Below are positions 1 to 8,966 of a stretch of DNA of 64,000 nt, piece by piece (the stretch's first letter is position 1; the number at the start of each line of letters is the position of its first letter). Below the pieces are notes generated by a model. It was not told the origin of the DNA. It saw nothing but the letters and a program-made list of their open reading frames with translations, and did not search any database. This stretch comes from CAVOJY01 sp963696405 (lineage in GTDB: Bacteria; Chloroflexota; Limnocylindria; Limnocylindrales; CSP1-4). The translations under genes and the position numbers were made by a program. The DNA lies in the NCBI GenBank assembly GCA_963696405.1, contig CAVOJY010000006.1:434001-498000 (forward strand), in the 5' to 3' direction.

Positions 1-546
1 CTCGGGGTGGCGGCGGCGGAGCCAGTCGCGCAGCGCCCAGGTCGTCGTCCGGAACGCGATGTCCTGCCAGGGGATCGCCTCCGGTCGGAAGGCCCGTACC
101 TCGAGCGCCTCGGGGCTGGTGCGGACTTCTCCCCTCGCGATGCGCGCCTCGAAGGCCAGTACGACCACCGCTGCCTCCGGGCGGCTGTAAAGCCCGATGA
201 TGTCGCCCGGTTCCACGACCAGGCCGATCTCCTCGAGCGTCTCCCGTACCGCGCCTTCATGCACGGTCTCGTCGATCTCGAGGAAGCCGCCGGGCTGCGC
301 CCAGCTGCCGAGCCCCGGCTCGATACCGCGTCGCAGGAGAACGACTTCGCCCGCATCGGTCACAGGGATGGTGGTCACGACGAGGCGGGGGTTCACGTAG
401 GCGATGTACCCGCAGTCGGTGCACAGCAGGCGCTCCCGCTCCTCGTCCTCGACCTGCGTCAGCCGGAGCGGCGCGCCGCACCGCGTGCAGTAGTTGAGGG
501 TGGCGGCGAGCCACGCGGGGATGCCGCTGCCGCTCGGAGGCTCCAT
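1..546 (-). CDS. Nudix hydrolase with N-terminal zinc ribbon (partial, runs off window start)
   Basis: The start codon is at 546 and the frame is open to base 1, so the C-terminus lies outside the window. The N-terminal ~35 residues hold two CxxC pairs (CTRCG and CTDCG) that form a zinc ribbon. A complete Nudix box follows, running from GGFLEIDE to REtlEEiGL, with the catalytic REXXEE glutamates present. Zinc-ribbon Nudix proteins of this kind resemble the NudC/NADH-pyrophosphatase and ADP-ribose pyrophosphatase groups, which cleave nucleoside diphosphate derivatives. The exact substrate cannot be read from sequence. The gene is co-directional with purE and icd, separated from purE by 47 bp, and may be the last gene of that operon. 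Confidence 0.85.
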   Translation of the reverse strand, partial: MEPPSGSGIPAWLAATLNYCTRCGAPLRLTQVEDEERERLLCTDCGYIAYVNPRLVVTTIPVTDAGEVVLLRRGIEPGLGSWAQPGGFLEIDETVHEGAVRETLEEIGLVVEPGDIIGLYSRPEAAVVVLAFEARIARGEVRTSPEALEVRAFRPEAIPWQDIAFRTTTWALRDWLRRRHPE

Positions 547-593
547 GGCCCGAGTGTACGCCGCGAGCAGGATCGGGCAAGTCCGCCCGACGG

Positions 594-1097
594 TCAGCCG
601 GTCGCGCCGCCCTGGTTCGACGGGTCCTCGAGGATGGCGCGCGCCTGCCGTTCACGGTAGGTGGAGAGCCGGGCCCCCAGTGCGGCGTCCCCGAGCGCGA
701 GGATCTCGGCCGCGAGGAGCGCGGCGTTCTCCGCGCCCCCTATGGCCACGGTCGCGACCGGAACGCCGCGTGGCATCTGCACGATCGAGAGCAGCGAATC
801 GAGGCCCCCCGCCACTTGCGTCGGGATGGGCACGCCGATCACCGGCAGGAGCGTCTGGCCTGCGACGACCCCCGCGAGGTGCGCGGCGCCGCCGGCCCCG
901 GCGATGATGACGCGCAGCCCACGCCCGGCCGCCCCGGACGCGTAGTCCGCGACCAGCCCCGGCGTCCGGTGAGCGGACATGACGCGTGTCTCGCTGGGGA
1001 TCTCGAGCTCTTCGAGCAGCGCCGCGGCCTTCTCCATCACGGCCATGTCGGAACGGCTGCCCATGAGTATTCCGACGAGCGGCCCGCCCCCGCCCAT
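594..1097 (-). CDS. purE: N5-carboxyaminoimidazole ribonucleotide mutase (PurE)
   Basis: A 167-residue protein with the class I PurE signature. The N-terminal segment VGILMGSRSDMAVM holds the Ser-Asp phosphate-binding motif, SAHRTP holds the catalytic His, and GAGGAAHLAGVVA and PVIGVPI follow. The enzyme converts N5-CAIR to CAIR in de novo purine synthesis in the cytoplasm. The length is normal for the family. The start codon overlaps the stop of the upstream isocitrate dehydrogenase gene by one base (TGATG), so translation is probably coupled. No purK is seen next to it, so the partner enzyme must be encoded elsewhere. Confidence 0.93.
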   Translation of the reverse strand: MGGGGPLVGILMGSRSDMAVMEKAAALLEELEIPSETRVMSAHRTPGLVADYASGAAGRGLRVIIAGAGGAAHLAGVVAGQTLLPVIGVPIPTQVAGGLDSLLSIVQMPRGVPVATVAIGGAENAALLAAEILALGDAALGARLSTYRERQARAILEDPSNQGGATG

Positions 1098-2605
1098 CAC
1101 TGTCCCTGCGCCTTCGTGAAGCCCGGCTCGCCGTCGAACAGCTGAAGCTTCTCGACGTGCGTCCAGTTGTGCCGCGTGGCGACATTGCCGAGGAGGGAGC
1201 GGATCTCCGCGTCGGTCACCCTGGAACCCTGGGCCACGAACCGGCAGCGGTACCAGCCGACGCTCTCCGCCCGCAGCCCCGTCGATGGATAGAGCTTCGT
1301 CCCGCGGCTGTCCACCATCTCGAGGAAGAACGAGTCGCCGGCGAGCGGCGCGACGTCGCGTCCCAGCTCCTCGGCCGTGAGCGCCGTCTCGATGAAGATG
1401 TCCACCCCGACAAGGGTCCGCGCCACGCCTCCGGCCCGTCCGCCGGTCGGTTCGCCGGCCGCTCCCGCAACCGCCGCTCCGGCTGTCGCGCCCGCGGGTC
1501 GCTCGTGCCGGGCCGTGACCCGCGGCGGCACCGTCGCCGGCAGCCGCCCCAGGTTCCCGATGATCGCGTCCGTGTACGCCGTCGTGGACGTCGCGGTGCT
1601 CACGTCGGCGCCGGCCTGCGACAGCAGGTCGCGGGTCGCGTGTTTCCCCTCCTCGAGCGTTACCAGCACGGCGTTCTCGACCCGGTCGGCGGCCTCGCTC
1701 AGAGCCAGGTGTCGCAGCATCAGCACCGACGACAGAATGAGCGCGGTGGGGTTGATGACGTCCTTGCCGGCGTACTTCGGGGCCGAGCCGTGCACCGCCT
1801 CGAAGATCGCCACGTCGTCGCCGTAGTTGCCGGAGCTGGCGAAACCGAGCCCGCCGACCAACCCGGAGGCGAGGTCGCTGATGATGTCGCCGTAGAGATT
1901 CGACGTGACGACGACGTCGAACTGGGCCGGGTTCTTGACCATCTGGTGGGCGACGTTGTCGATGATGAGGTGCTCGGCCTCGACCTCCGGGTACTCGGGC
2001 GCCAGCTCTTCGAAGACCCGTTTGAAGAGGCCGTCGGCCAGCTTCATGATGTTCGCCTTCGTGGCGCAGGTGACCTTCCGGCGGCCCTCCCGCCGGGCCA
2101 GGTCGAAGGCGTACCGAACGATCTTCTCGGTCCCGGTCCGGGTGATGATCTTGAGCGTCTGCGCGACGTCGGGCGTCTCCATGTGCTCGATGCCGGCGTA
2201 GAGGTCCTCCAGGTTCTCGCGGACGACGATGAAGTCGATCCCCTCGCCCGCGTAACGCGTGGGCACGCCCGGCAGCTCGCGCGCGGGCCGCACGTTCGCA
2301 TAGGTCTCGAAGAGCTTGCGAAGGGTGACGTTCGCGCTCTTCTCGCCAAAGCCGACCGGCGTCTCCAGTGGTCCCTTGAGCACGACGCGCGTCCGCTCGA
2401 TCGACGCCCGCGTCTCGGCGGGCACCCCGGACGAGTCGCCCCGGCGGAAGACCTCGGCACCGGCGGGATGCTCCTCCCAGGCGATCGCCACGTCGGCGGC
2501 GTCGATGATGCGCCGGGCCGACAGCACGACCTCCGGCCCCACGCCGTCGCCGGGGATGACGGTGACGGCAATCGGGGTCGGGGCGTCGCGGCTGACTGGA
2601 TTCAT
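1097..2605 (-). CDS. icd: NADP-type isocitrate dehydrogenase, long Thermus-like form with C-terminal domain
   Basis: About 502 residues if started at the ATG at 2605, which is preceded by GAAGGA at good spacing; the frame is open further upstream to 2713. Residues ~1-340 are the isocitrate/isopropylmalate dehydrogenase fold: an N-terminal VIPGDGVGPE, the substrate-binding RENLEDLYAGIEH, and the metal-ligand region with SNLYGDIISDLASGLVGG. The last ~140 residues form a separate domain after an Ala/Gly-rich linker, matching the extra C-terminal domain known in Thermus thermophilus isocitrate dehydrogenase (about 496 residues). The enzyme oxidises isocitrate to 2-oxoglutarate in the TCA cycle. 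It lies directly upstream of purE with a one-base overlap. An isopropylmalate or homoisocitrate role is less likely given the REN/AGIEH motif and the extra domain. Confidence 0.85.
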   Translation of the reverse strand: MNPVSRDAPTPIAVTVIPGDGVGPEVVLSARRIIDAADVAIAWEEHPAGAEVFRRGDSSGVPAETRASIERTRVVLKGPLETPVGFGEKSANVTLRKLFETYANVRPARELPGVPTRYAGEGIDFIVVRENLEDLYAGIEHMETPDVAQTLKIITRTGTEKIVRYAFDLARREGRRKVTCATKANIMKLADGLFKRVFEELAPEYPEVEAEHLIIDNVAHQMVKNPAQFDVVVTSNLYGDIISDLASGLVGGLGFASSGNYGDDVAIFEAVHGSAPKYAGKDVINPTALILSSVLMLRHLALSEAADRVENAVLVTLEEGKHATRDLLSQAGADVSTATSTTAYTDAIIGNLGRLPATVPPRVTARHERPAGATAGAAVAGAAGEPTGGRAGGVARTLVGVDIFIETALTAEELGRDVAPLAGDSFFLEMVDSRGTKLYPSTGLRAESVGWYRCRFVAQGSRVTDAEIRSLLGNVATRHNWTHVEKLQLFDGEPGFTKAQGQ

Positions 2606-2746
2606 CGGCGGCGGTTCCTTCGCGCTGGTCATGTTGCCGCACTGGGGGCGGGGACGGCTGACGGGCGCCGCGGGACAGGGCTGCTCGGGACCTGCGCGGT
2701 CGTCCCGACGCATGTTACGGTGCCCGGCCCGGACTATGCTGGCGGC

Positions 2747-3101
2747 ATGCAGAAGATCCTGATCATCGTGAACGATCCACCGTACGGAACCGAGCGTTCA
2801 TACAACGGCCTGCGGCTGGCCACCACCCTGTCACGATCGGAGGGGATCTCGCTTCGCGTCTTCCTCATGGCCGATTCGATCCGCTGCGCCCAGCGGGGGC
2901 AGACGACGCCCGAGGGCTACTACAACCTCGAGCGGATGATCAGGGGCATCGCGAACAAGGGCGTGGAGATCGGCGCCTGCGGGACCTGCATGGAGGCCCG
3001 CGGCATGCGCGACGAGGACCTCGTCGAGGGCGTGCACCGCTCGAACATGGCCGAGCTGACGGCCTGGACCGATCGAGGCCGACAAGGTCATCACCTTCTA
3101 G
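2747..3101 (+). CDS. DsrE/DsrF-like small sulfur-relay family protein, frameshifted near 3' end
   Basis: Begins MQKILIIVNDPPYGTERSYNG and continues as a compact alpha/beta DsrE-family protein of ~117 residues, with a conserved cysteine pair in ACGTCMEARGM. DsrE-like proteins act as sulfur carriers or have unknown redox roles. The frame runs on past the expected end. Dropping one base near 3071 restores the usual C-terminus (WT-IEADKVITF) and a TAG at 3099-3101. Without that correction the protein has a ~100-residue nonsense tail that ends at 3427 inside the next gene. The gene is divergent from icd, with ~140 bp between the two start codons that must hold both promoters. Confidence 0.75.
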
Positions 3102-3185
3102 GCCGCCCCCGGGCAGACGGTAGGAAAGCGGGGTTTCACAACGCTCTCGCCGAGCGCGCGCCATTCAACCGATGTCGCCTGTGGT

Positions 3186-3214
3186 TTGACAGCAAGTGCC
3201 TGACTCAGCCTAGC
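3186..3214 (+). promoter_or_regulatory. Candidate promoter of the TerC-like gene
   Basis: A consensus -35 TTGACA at 3186-3191 lies 17 bp from a poor -10 (CCTAGC, 3209-3214). It is placed just before the TerC-like reading frame. The -10 is weak, so the call is tentative. Confidence 0.3.
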
Positions 3215-3221
3215 CCGCACC

Positions 3222-4185
3222 GTGGAGACTGTGCCCCTCGTCGCCTGGCTCGGGCTCTTCGTCTACATGGCCGCGCTGCTGCTCGTCGAGTGGCTGCGTT
3301 TCGCCGCGCGCGGTGCACGTCGTGCGGCTCCGCGAGGCCGAGGCGCTCGGCCTGCTGTGGTTCGGGGCGGCGGTGGTGGTGGGCCTCGCCGATCGCCGGC
3401 TTGGCTGGGCCGGACAGCCGGAATTGAATACGCCACCGCCTACCTCAAGTCGCTCGACATGGGCCACGTCTTCGTGTTCGCCCTCATCTTCGGGGGCGTT
3501 CGCGGTGCCGCGCGAGCGACGAGCGGCGCGTGCCTCTTCTGGGGCGTGCCCTCGCCTCGCGATCCGGCTCGCTCGTCCTATCCTCGCCGGGGACGGCCGC
3601 TGGTCGCCGCCACGGGTGGGTGGTCCCGCTCTTCGGCGTGTTCCTGGTCGCCATCGCGGATCCGCCTGGCGCAGTCCAGACTCACGACGGTGCGCCACGA
3701 CGCCGCTGCGGCATCTCGCGGCGGTCTGCCTTGGGTCGCCGGACACGTGCCCCCATCTCGGCACTTCCAGGGGACCGTTTCGTCGCCCGCGTGGACGGCC
3801 GGCTCGTGATCACGCCGCTGGTCCTGGCGCTCGTGTGCGATCGAGGTCGCCGACCTCTTCTTCTCGGTCGACTCGCTGGCCGGGCTTCTACGCGGTCAGC
3901 CCCGAGCCGTTCGTCCTCTTCACCGCGAACATCCTCGCGACGATCGCGCCTGCGGGCGCTCTACTTCGTGGCCGAGGACTTGCGGGACCGGTACCGTTTC
4001 TGGCGGAAGGGCTGATCGCCACCCTTCTTACGTCGGGGTCAAGATGATCCTCGACGGGGTGGTCTACGTAGACCCGCTCGTGTCGCTCGCCGTCGTCGGC
4101 GGGGATCCTCGGCCTCACCCTGGTCGCGTCGTGGCTCTGGCCCGGCGGGCCGCCAGGCGGGAGCGGACCCACTTCTCCGCGCTGA
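3222..4185 (+). pseudogene. TerC/Alx-family integral membrane protein, broken by several frameshifts
   Basis: No single frame covers this stretch, but joined frames rebuild a TerC-family protein. Pieces in order are WLGLFVYMAALLLVEW, HVVRLREAEALGLLWFGAA, the signature SLDMGHVFVFALIF, FGVFLVAIA, DRFVARVDGRL, a segment matching the second repeat (IEVADLFFSVDSLAG), EPFVLFTANILA, LRALYFVAEDL and VGVKMILDGVVYVDP. TerC-family proteins have two internal transmembrane halves and are linked to metal (Mn) export and tellurite resistance. At least six single-base shifts are needed. The 3' end overlaps the convergent P-type ATPase gene by about 70 bp. Whether this is a true pseudogene or poor local sequence is unresolved. 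Confidence 0.6.
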
Positions 4186-6931
4186 TCACGGGAAGGATCG
4201 TCACGCCGACGGCGATCGCCAGGAGGAGGTCAGGGACCGGCAGCGGCACGGTCCCGAAGAGCGCGTTCATGAAGGGCAGGTAGACGAAGCCCAGCTGAAG
4301 CGCTGCCAGCGCGCCGATCCCGGCCCAGACGGTCCAGTTGCTGAAGAGACCGATCTCGAGGAGCGAGTGGTCGAGCGATCGGCTGTTCAGCAGGTAGAAC
4401 ACCTGGAACGCGACCACCGTGGTGACCGCCATGGTCTGCGCCTCGCCAAGGGCGACCGCGTCCGAGACGCCCGACTCGACGACGTGGAAGTACTCGTAGA
4501 TGAAGAGGCCGATTGCGCCGGCGGCCATGACAACGGCGGCGAGGGCCGTACGGACGATGACCACCCGTCCGAGGATCGGCGCATCGGGCGCGCGCGGCGG
4601 GCGACGCATCACGTTCGGCTCCTTCGCCTCGAACGCGAGCGGCAGCCCGAGGGCCACCGACGTCGCCATGTTGATCCAGAGCAGCTGGGCGGGCTGCATG
4701 GGGAGGAGCAGCTCCTGCGTGAACTCGTCGAACGGGAAGAAGGCGACCGCGATCACGAAGATCAGGCCGAGGCTCAGGTTGGTCGGCAGGATGAACGCCA
4801 GGGCCTTCACCAGGTTGTCGTAGACGCGCCGCCCCTCCTCCACGGCCGCCGCGATGGTGGCGAAGTTGTCGTCGGTCAGCACGACGTCCGCGGCCTCCCG
4901 CGAGACGGCAGTGCCGGTGATGCCCATTGCGACGCCGATGTTCGCCTGCCGGAGGGCCGGTGCGTCGTTCACGCCGTCGCCGGTCATGGCGACGACCTGA
5001 CCCTCGGCCTGGAGGGCCCGCACGAGGCCCAGCTTGTGCTCCGGCGCGACCCGAGCAAAGACGTTCGCGGTGGACGCGACGCGCCGGAGCTCGCCGACGT
5101 CGAGCGCCGCCAGCCGGGCACCGGTCACGGCCGGCCCGGCGGAACCCAGGCCGAGCTGTTCGCCGATCGCCTCTGCCGTGGCGGCGTGGTCTCCGGTGAT
5201 CATCTTGACGGTGATCCCGGCGTCCCGGCAGGCGGCGACGGCGGCGACTGCCTCCGGCCGCGGCGGATCGATCATCCCGATGAGGCCGTCCAGCTCGAAC
5301 CCGGCGCCCACGTCCCCGGGGCCGAGCGTCGCGGGGGCAGGCCCGGTGCCGGTGATCGGTTCGCGGTGCGCCACCGCGAGCACCCGCATCCCCTGGGCGG
5401 CGAGCCGGTCCACCTCGGCGTGGAAGGCGACGTCGTCGACGGGGGGGTCCGTGCATCGCGCCAGGATCGTCTCCGGCGCGCCCTTCATGACGATGCGGCG
5501 CCCGCCATCGGGCCTGCCCACCAGCACCGCCATGTACTGGTGCTCCGACTCGAAGGGGATCACGTCGGAGCGGTGGTACTCCTGTCGGGCCGCATCGACC
5601 CTGACCCCCGCCTTCTCGGCCGCCACGACCAACGCGCCTTCGGTGGGATCGCCCGTGATCGTCCACGTGTCGCCGTCCCCGTGCAGCGACGCATCGCTGC
5701 AGAGCGCTCCATCCAGCAGCAGGTCGCGCAGGTCGCCCGAGACCTCCGGGAGCGTGGCTCCGTCCACCTCGAACGCCCCCTCGGGGCGATACCCGACGCC
5801 GCTCACCCGCACGATCGCCGTGGGTGTCCAGATCTCCTGCACCGTCATCTCGTTGCGGGTCAGGGTCCCGGTCTTGTCCGAGCAGATGACCGTCGTGCTG
5901 CCCAGCGTCTCGACCGCCGGCAGCCGCCGGATCACCGCCCGGCGGCGTGCCATGCGCTGGACCCCGATGGCGAGGGCGATGGTCACGATGGCCGGCAGGC
6001 CTTCCGGGATGGAGCCGACGGCGAGCGCGATGGCGAAGACGGCGGAGTCGCTCAGGGCGGCCAGCGGCTCGGCGCCGTTGCTCACGGCCCGGACTGTCCC
6101 GATCGCGAGCATGACCACCGAGACGACCAGGATGGCGACGGCGATGAGCCGGCCGATCACACCCAGGGCGTGGGTCAGCGGCGTCTCGAGGTCGACCGTC
6201 TCGCGGAGCATCGAGGAGATACGACCCAGCTCGGTCCCCGCGCCTGTGGCGACGACGACCGCGCGGCCGGTGCCCGAAGACACGAGGGTCCCGCCGTAGG
6301 TCATCCCGACGCGATCGGCCAGGTCGGCATCCTCCTCGACCGCGTCGACCGCCTTGTCCACGGGGAGCGATTCGCCGGTGAGGGCCGACTCGTCCACGCG
6401 TAGCCCGCGCGCCTCGAGGAGCCTCGCATCGGCCGGGATGCGGTCACCGGAGCTGACGATGAAGATGTCGCCGGGGACGACCTCGGACACCGGCACGCGG
6501 CGGCGTCCTCCCTCGCGCACGATCGTGCACTCCTCGGGGACCATGGACGCGAGGGCCTCGATCGCGCGGCTCGCGCGGTATTCCTGGACGAACCCGATGA
6601 GGGTGTTGAGGGCCACCGCGGCGAGCACGATGAGCCCGTCGGTCACCTTCCCGAGGAGGAGCGCGATCGCCGCGGCGCCGATGAGCACCCAGATCAACGG
6701 GTTGTTCAGCTGGCGCCAGAAGATGAGGAACGGGCCTGCCCCCTCGACCCTCGGAAGGGTGTTCGGTCCGTGCCGGGCGAGGCGGGAGCGCGCCTCGGCA
6801 TCCGTCAGCCCGCCGGGAGCGGAGCCTGTGGCGTCCAGGACGTCAGATCCCGGCTGCGCGTGCCAGGCTGCGAGGGCGCCACCCTCCTGCAGGGCGGAGG
6901 GCCGGGGTGTCGTGGTCGGGCTTGAGTCCAT
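4115..6931 (-). CDS. P2-type cation-translocating ATPase (Ca2+-ATPase-like)
   Basis: A 938-residue membrane pump. The order is: N-terminal cation ATPase domain (SRLARHGPNTLP), M1-M2, actuator domain with LTGES, M4 with GSIPEGLPAIV, phosphorylation motif SDKTGTLT (Asp352), a nucleotide-binding domain with the KGAPE motif, hinge MTGDGVNDAPAL, and C-terminal M5-M10. PEGLP in M4 and overall length place it among P2 ATPases (SERCA/PMR1/Na,K-type) rather than heavy-metal P1B pumps, since no CPC motif or N-terminal metal-binding domain is present. It moves cations, most likely Ca2+ or Mn2+, out of the cytoplasm using ATP. The frame is intact over 2.8 kb. It is convergent with the TerC-like gene. Confidence 0.9.
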   Translation of the reverse strand: MDSSPTTTPRPSALQEGGALAAWHAQPGSDVLDATGSAPGGLTDAEARSRLARHGPNTLPRVEGAGPFLIFWRQLNNPLIWVLIGAAAIALLLGKVTDGLIVLAAVALNTLIGFVQEYRASRAIEALASMVPEECTIVREGGRRRVPVSEVVPGDIFIVSSGDRIPADARLLEARGLRVDESALTGESLPVDKAVDAVEEDADLADRVGMTYGGTLVSSGTGRAVVVATGAGTELGRISSMLRETVDLETPLTHALGVIGRLIAVAILVVSVVMLAIGTVRAVSNGAEPLAALSDSAVFAIALAVGSIPEGLPAIVTIALAIGVQRMARRRAVIRRLPAVETLGSTTVICSDKTGTLTRNEMTVQEIWTPTAIVRVSGVGYRPEGAFEVDGATLPEVSGDLRDLLLDGALCSDASLHGDGDTWTITGDPTEGALVVAAEKAGVRVDAARQEYHRSDVIPFESEHQYMAVLVGRPDGGRRIVMKGAPETILARCTDPPVDDVAFHAEVDRLAAQGMRVLAVAHREPITGTGPAPATLGPGDVGAGFELDGLIGMIDPPRPEAVAAVAACRDAGITVKMITGDHAATAEAIGEQLGLGSAGPAVTGARLAALDVGELRRVASTANVFARVAPEHKLGLVRALQAEGQVVAMTGDGVNDAPALRQANIGVAMGITGTAVSREAADVVLTDDNFATIAAAVEEGRRVYDNLVKALAFILPTNLSLGLIFVIAVAFFPFDEFTQELLLPMQPAQLLWINMATSVALGLPLAFEAKEPNVMRRPPRAPDAPILGRVVIVRTALAAVVMAAGAIGLFIYEYFHVVESGVSDAVALGEAQTMAVTTVVAFQVFYLLNSRSLDHSLLEIGLFSNWTVWAGIGALAALQLGFVYLPFMNALFGTVPLPVPDLLLAIAVGVTILPVISAEKWVRSRLAARRARATTRPG

Positions 6932-7045
6932 CTCTGCTGCAGCTCCCTGTCACGCGGCAACGGGTCGGTCCTGACGCACCAACGTCCGGTTCGGCATGCT
7001 CGCCACCGGTGGATGTCCAGACCGCGCGCACGCGGCGGTGGCATC

Positions 7046-8098
7046 ATGCCCACTATGCCGGATTCCGCGGGCGGACGCGTCCCGATCATCCTCGACGTCG
7101 ACACCGGGATCGACGACAGCCTCGCCCTGCTGTACGCCTGCGCCTCGCCCGAGGTGGAGCTGGTCGGGGTCGGGTGCACGGCGGGCAACATCGACGCGCG
7201 GCAGGTCGCCGAGAACACGCGGGCCGTGCTGGAGCTGGCCGGTCGCGACGATGTCGAGGTCGCGCTGGGTCGCGAGGTACCGCTCGTCCGGGACCTGGTG
7301 ACGGCGCCGGAGACGCACGGGCCGCGGGGGATCGGGTATGCCGTGCTCCCGGCCGCGAGGATGGGGCTCTCCCCGCGCCACTCGGCGGACATGATCGCGG
7401 AAGAGGCCGCGCGCCGGCCGGGTGAGGTCACCCTCGTCACCCTGGGGCCGCTGACGAACGCGGCCGTGGCAGTCCTCCGGCACCCCGAACTGCCGGGCCA
7501 CCTGCGCCGCCTCGTGATCATGGGCGGCAGCTACCGCTCCCCGGGGAACACCGCTCCGACCTCCGAGTGGAACGTGGCCGTGGACCCCGAGGCCGCCCGG
7601 GTCGTCTTCCGCGCCTTCGGCGACCCTCACGTGCAGGCGGCTCGGGAGGCCCACGGGCTGGCTCCCCGCCCGCTGGCCCTCGGGCTCGATGTCACCGAGC
7701 GGGCAAAGCTCACCCCGGACCACCTCGAGCAGCTCGCGCACCGGGCGGGAGCGGACTCGCTGGCCTCGCCGCCGGGCGCGAATCCCATCGTCCGGTACCT
7801 CCGCTCCGCTCTCGGCTTCTACATGGAGTTCCACTCGCGCTACGACGGCTTCTACGGGGCCTTCATCCACGATCCGCTGGCGCTCGCGGCGGCGCTCGAC
7901 CCGGGGCTGGTGCGAAGCGAGGCACTCGCGGTGGACGTGGAACTCGGAGGCACGCTGACGGCCGGCGAGACCGTGACGGACTGGCGCCGCACGTGGGGTC
8001 GTCCGGCCAACCTGGACATCGCCGTCGAGGCCGACATCCCGGCATTCTTGGAGCGCTTCATCGAGCGGGTCGGAGCGCTTGCCGCCGAGCGGCGCTGA
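7046..8098 (+). CDS. Inosine-uridine nucleoside N-ribohydrolase family protein
   Basis: A 350-residue nucleoside hydrolase. The N-terminal ILDVDTGIDDSLALL carries the Asp cluster that binds the catalytic calcium. LVTLGPLTNAAVAL-like and MGGSYRSPGNTAP segments follow, with EWNVAVDPEAA and a C-terminal FIHDPLALAAALDP that supplies the last calcium ligand. The family hydrolyses the N-glycosidic bond of ribonucleosides for salvage. The length is slightly longer than the usual 310-330. I chose the ATG at 7046; an ATG at 7055 is equally possible, and the open frame reaches 7013. The gene is followed by a short tandem repeat and by the VUT transporter gene, which may be co-transcribed. Confidence 0.9.
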   Translation: MPTMPDSAGGRVPIILDVDTGIDDSLALLYACASPEVELVGVGCTAGNIDARQVAENTRAVLELAGRDDVEVALGREVPLVRDLVTAPETHGPRGIGYAVLPAARMGLSPRHSADMIAEEAARRPGEVTLVTLGPLTNAAVAVLRHPELPGHLRRLVIMGGSYRSPGNTAPTSEWNVAVDPEAARVVFRAFGDPHVQAAREAHGLAPRPLALGLDVTERAKLTPDHLEQLAHRAGADSLASPPGANPIVRYLRSALGFYMEFHSRYDGFYGAFIHDPLALAAALDPGLVRSEALAVDVELGGTLTAGETVTDWRRTWGRPANLDIAVEADIPAFLERFIERVGALAAERR

Positions 8099-8146
8099 GC
8101 CCGAGCGGCGCTGAGCCCGAGCGGCACTGACGCCCAGCGGCACCGA
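8085..8146 (+). repeat. Short tandem repeat, 16-bp period, about four copies
   Basis: The unit CCGAGCGGCGCTGAGC begins at 8085, 8101 and 8117, with a degraded fourth copy around 8132. The first copy contains the nucleoside hydrolase stop codon, so the array looks like an expansion of the gene's 3' end. Each full copy carries its own TGA. Confidence 0.75.
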
Positions 8147-8158
8147 AGGAGGATCACC

Positions 8159-8185
8159 GTGACCTGGCTCTCGCGACGCGACTGA
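8159..8185 (+). other. Possible leader peptide ORF (8 codons, GTG start)
   Basis: GTG followed by seven codons and TGA encodes VTWLSRRD. It is preceded at ideal spacing by AAGGAGG (8147-8153), the strongest Shine-Dalgarno in this neighbourhood. No known leader-peptide family is recognised. Either it is a real mini-ORF upstream of the transporter, or the ribosome site belongs to a gene lost to mutation. Confidence 0.35.
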
Positions 8186-8189
8186 CCGC

Positions 8190-8276
8190 ATGACCCCTGA
8201 CGAACTCGCCGCCATCGCAGCGCGGCACCACGCCGGGGCCGGCACCCACCACGATGCGGGAGGGCGGACGGCGTGA
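8190..8276 (+). CDS. Possible 28-codon upstream ORF overlapping the VUT start
   Basis: The ATG at 8190 opens a 28-residue frame (MTPDELAAIAARHHAGAGTH and onward) that ends with TGA at 8274-8276. That stop overlaps the GTG start of the VUT transporter at 8273 (GTGA), the geometry expected of translational coupling. The product is not recognised. It could be a real small protein or the tail of a degraded gene. Confidence 0.35.
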   Translation: MTPDELAAIAARHHAGAGTHHDAGGRTA

Positions 8277-8872
8277 GTGCGAAGGCGAGGCTCGCGCTCT
8301 ACATCGCCTTGTACACGGCGGTGGTCGCCGTCAGCAACCTGCTGGCGACGACATTCATCGAGCTGCCGGCGTACGGGCTGCTGTCGGTGGGCACGATCAC
8401 GTTCGCGGCCACGTTCGTGTTGCGCGACTGGGTGCACGAGGTGAGCGTCCGGGCAGGGTACGGCCGCCGGCCGGTGTACGTGATGATCGGAACGGCGGCC
8501 CTCTTCAACCTGTTCGTGACGAGCGGGCTGATGGGCGTTGAGTGGCGAATCGTGTTCGCTTCCTTCCTTGCCATCTGCCTGGCGGAGGCGGCGGACACGG
8601 AGGTGTACCACCGAAACCTGCGGCGCACCTGGATGGGCCGCGTGTTGCGGAGCAACGCGGTCAGCGCGCCGCTGGACAGCGCGATCTTCACGGTGGTGGC
8701 ATTCGCGGGAGTGTTCGACTGGGCGATGATCGTCCGCATCATCTGGGGCGACATGCTGGCGAAGTTCGCGCTGGCGTGCGGCATCGCGTTTGCGCGCAAC
8801 CTGAAGCACATCGCACTAGGGCAGCAGGAAATCCCGCTGGTGCCCGAAGTGGCCGAGGCTGATGTCGGGTGA
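8273..8872 (+). CDS. VUT/YhhQ-family queuosine precursor transporter
   Basis: A 199-residue polytopic membrane protein with the VUT (formerly DUF165) pattern: an N-terminal LYTAVVAVSNLLATTFIEL, TFAATFVLRDWVHE, AEAADTEVYHR and SAPLDSAIFTVVAF. Family members such as E. coli YhhQ take up queuosine precursors (preQ0/preQ1) for tRNA modification; some may move vitamins. The start is GTG at 8273, overlapping the stop of a small upstream ORF. No que genes lie nearby and no preQ1 riboswitch was recognised upstream, so the substrate is taken from the family only. Confidence 0.8.
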   Translation: MSAKARLALYIALYTAVVAVSNLLATTFIELPAYGLLSVGTITFAATFVLRDWVHEVSVRAGYGRRPVYVMIGTAALFNLFVTSGLMGVEWRIVFASFLAICLAEAADTEVYHRNLRRTWMGRVLRSNAVSAPLDSAIFTVVAFAGVFDWAMIVRIIWGDMLAKFALACGIAFARNLKHIALGQQEIPLVPEVAEADVG

Positions 8873-8966
8873 GGAAGCGAAGCCCGAGCCGCCGGGAGGG
8901 ATGCAGGACCCCGGGCCACCGGGACGGCGACCGGACCCGGTGAGCGGCCGCTACCATTGGCCAGCC

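Noticed and set aside
1157..2746. Long plus-strand frame antisense to icd that runs into the DsrE-like gene
   Set aside because: Only the part from 2747 shows protein-family residues; the rest mirrors icd codon structure.
4367..6403. 678-codon plus-strand frame over the P-type ATPase
   Set aside because: Antisense shadow rich in Arg/Asp/His; the minus-strand ATPase has all family motifs.
8099..8272. preQ1 riboswitch before the VUT transporter
   Set aside because: No recognisable preQ1 aptamer pattern; only tandem repeats and two tiny ORFs are seen.
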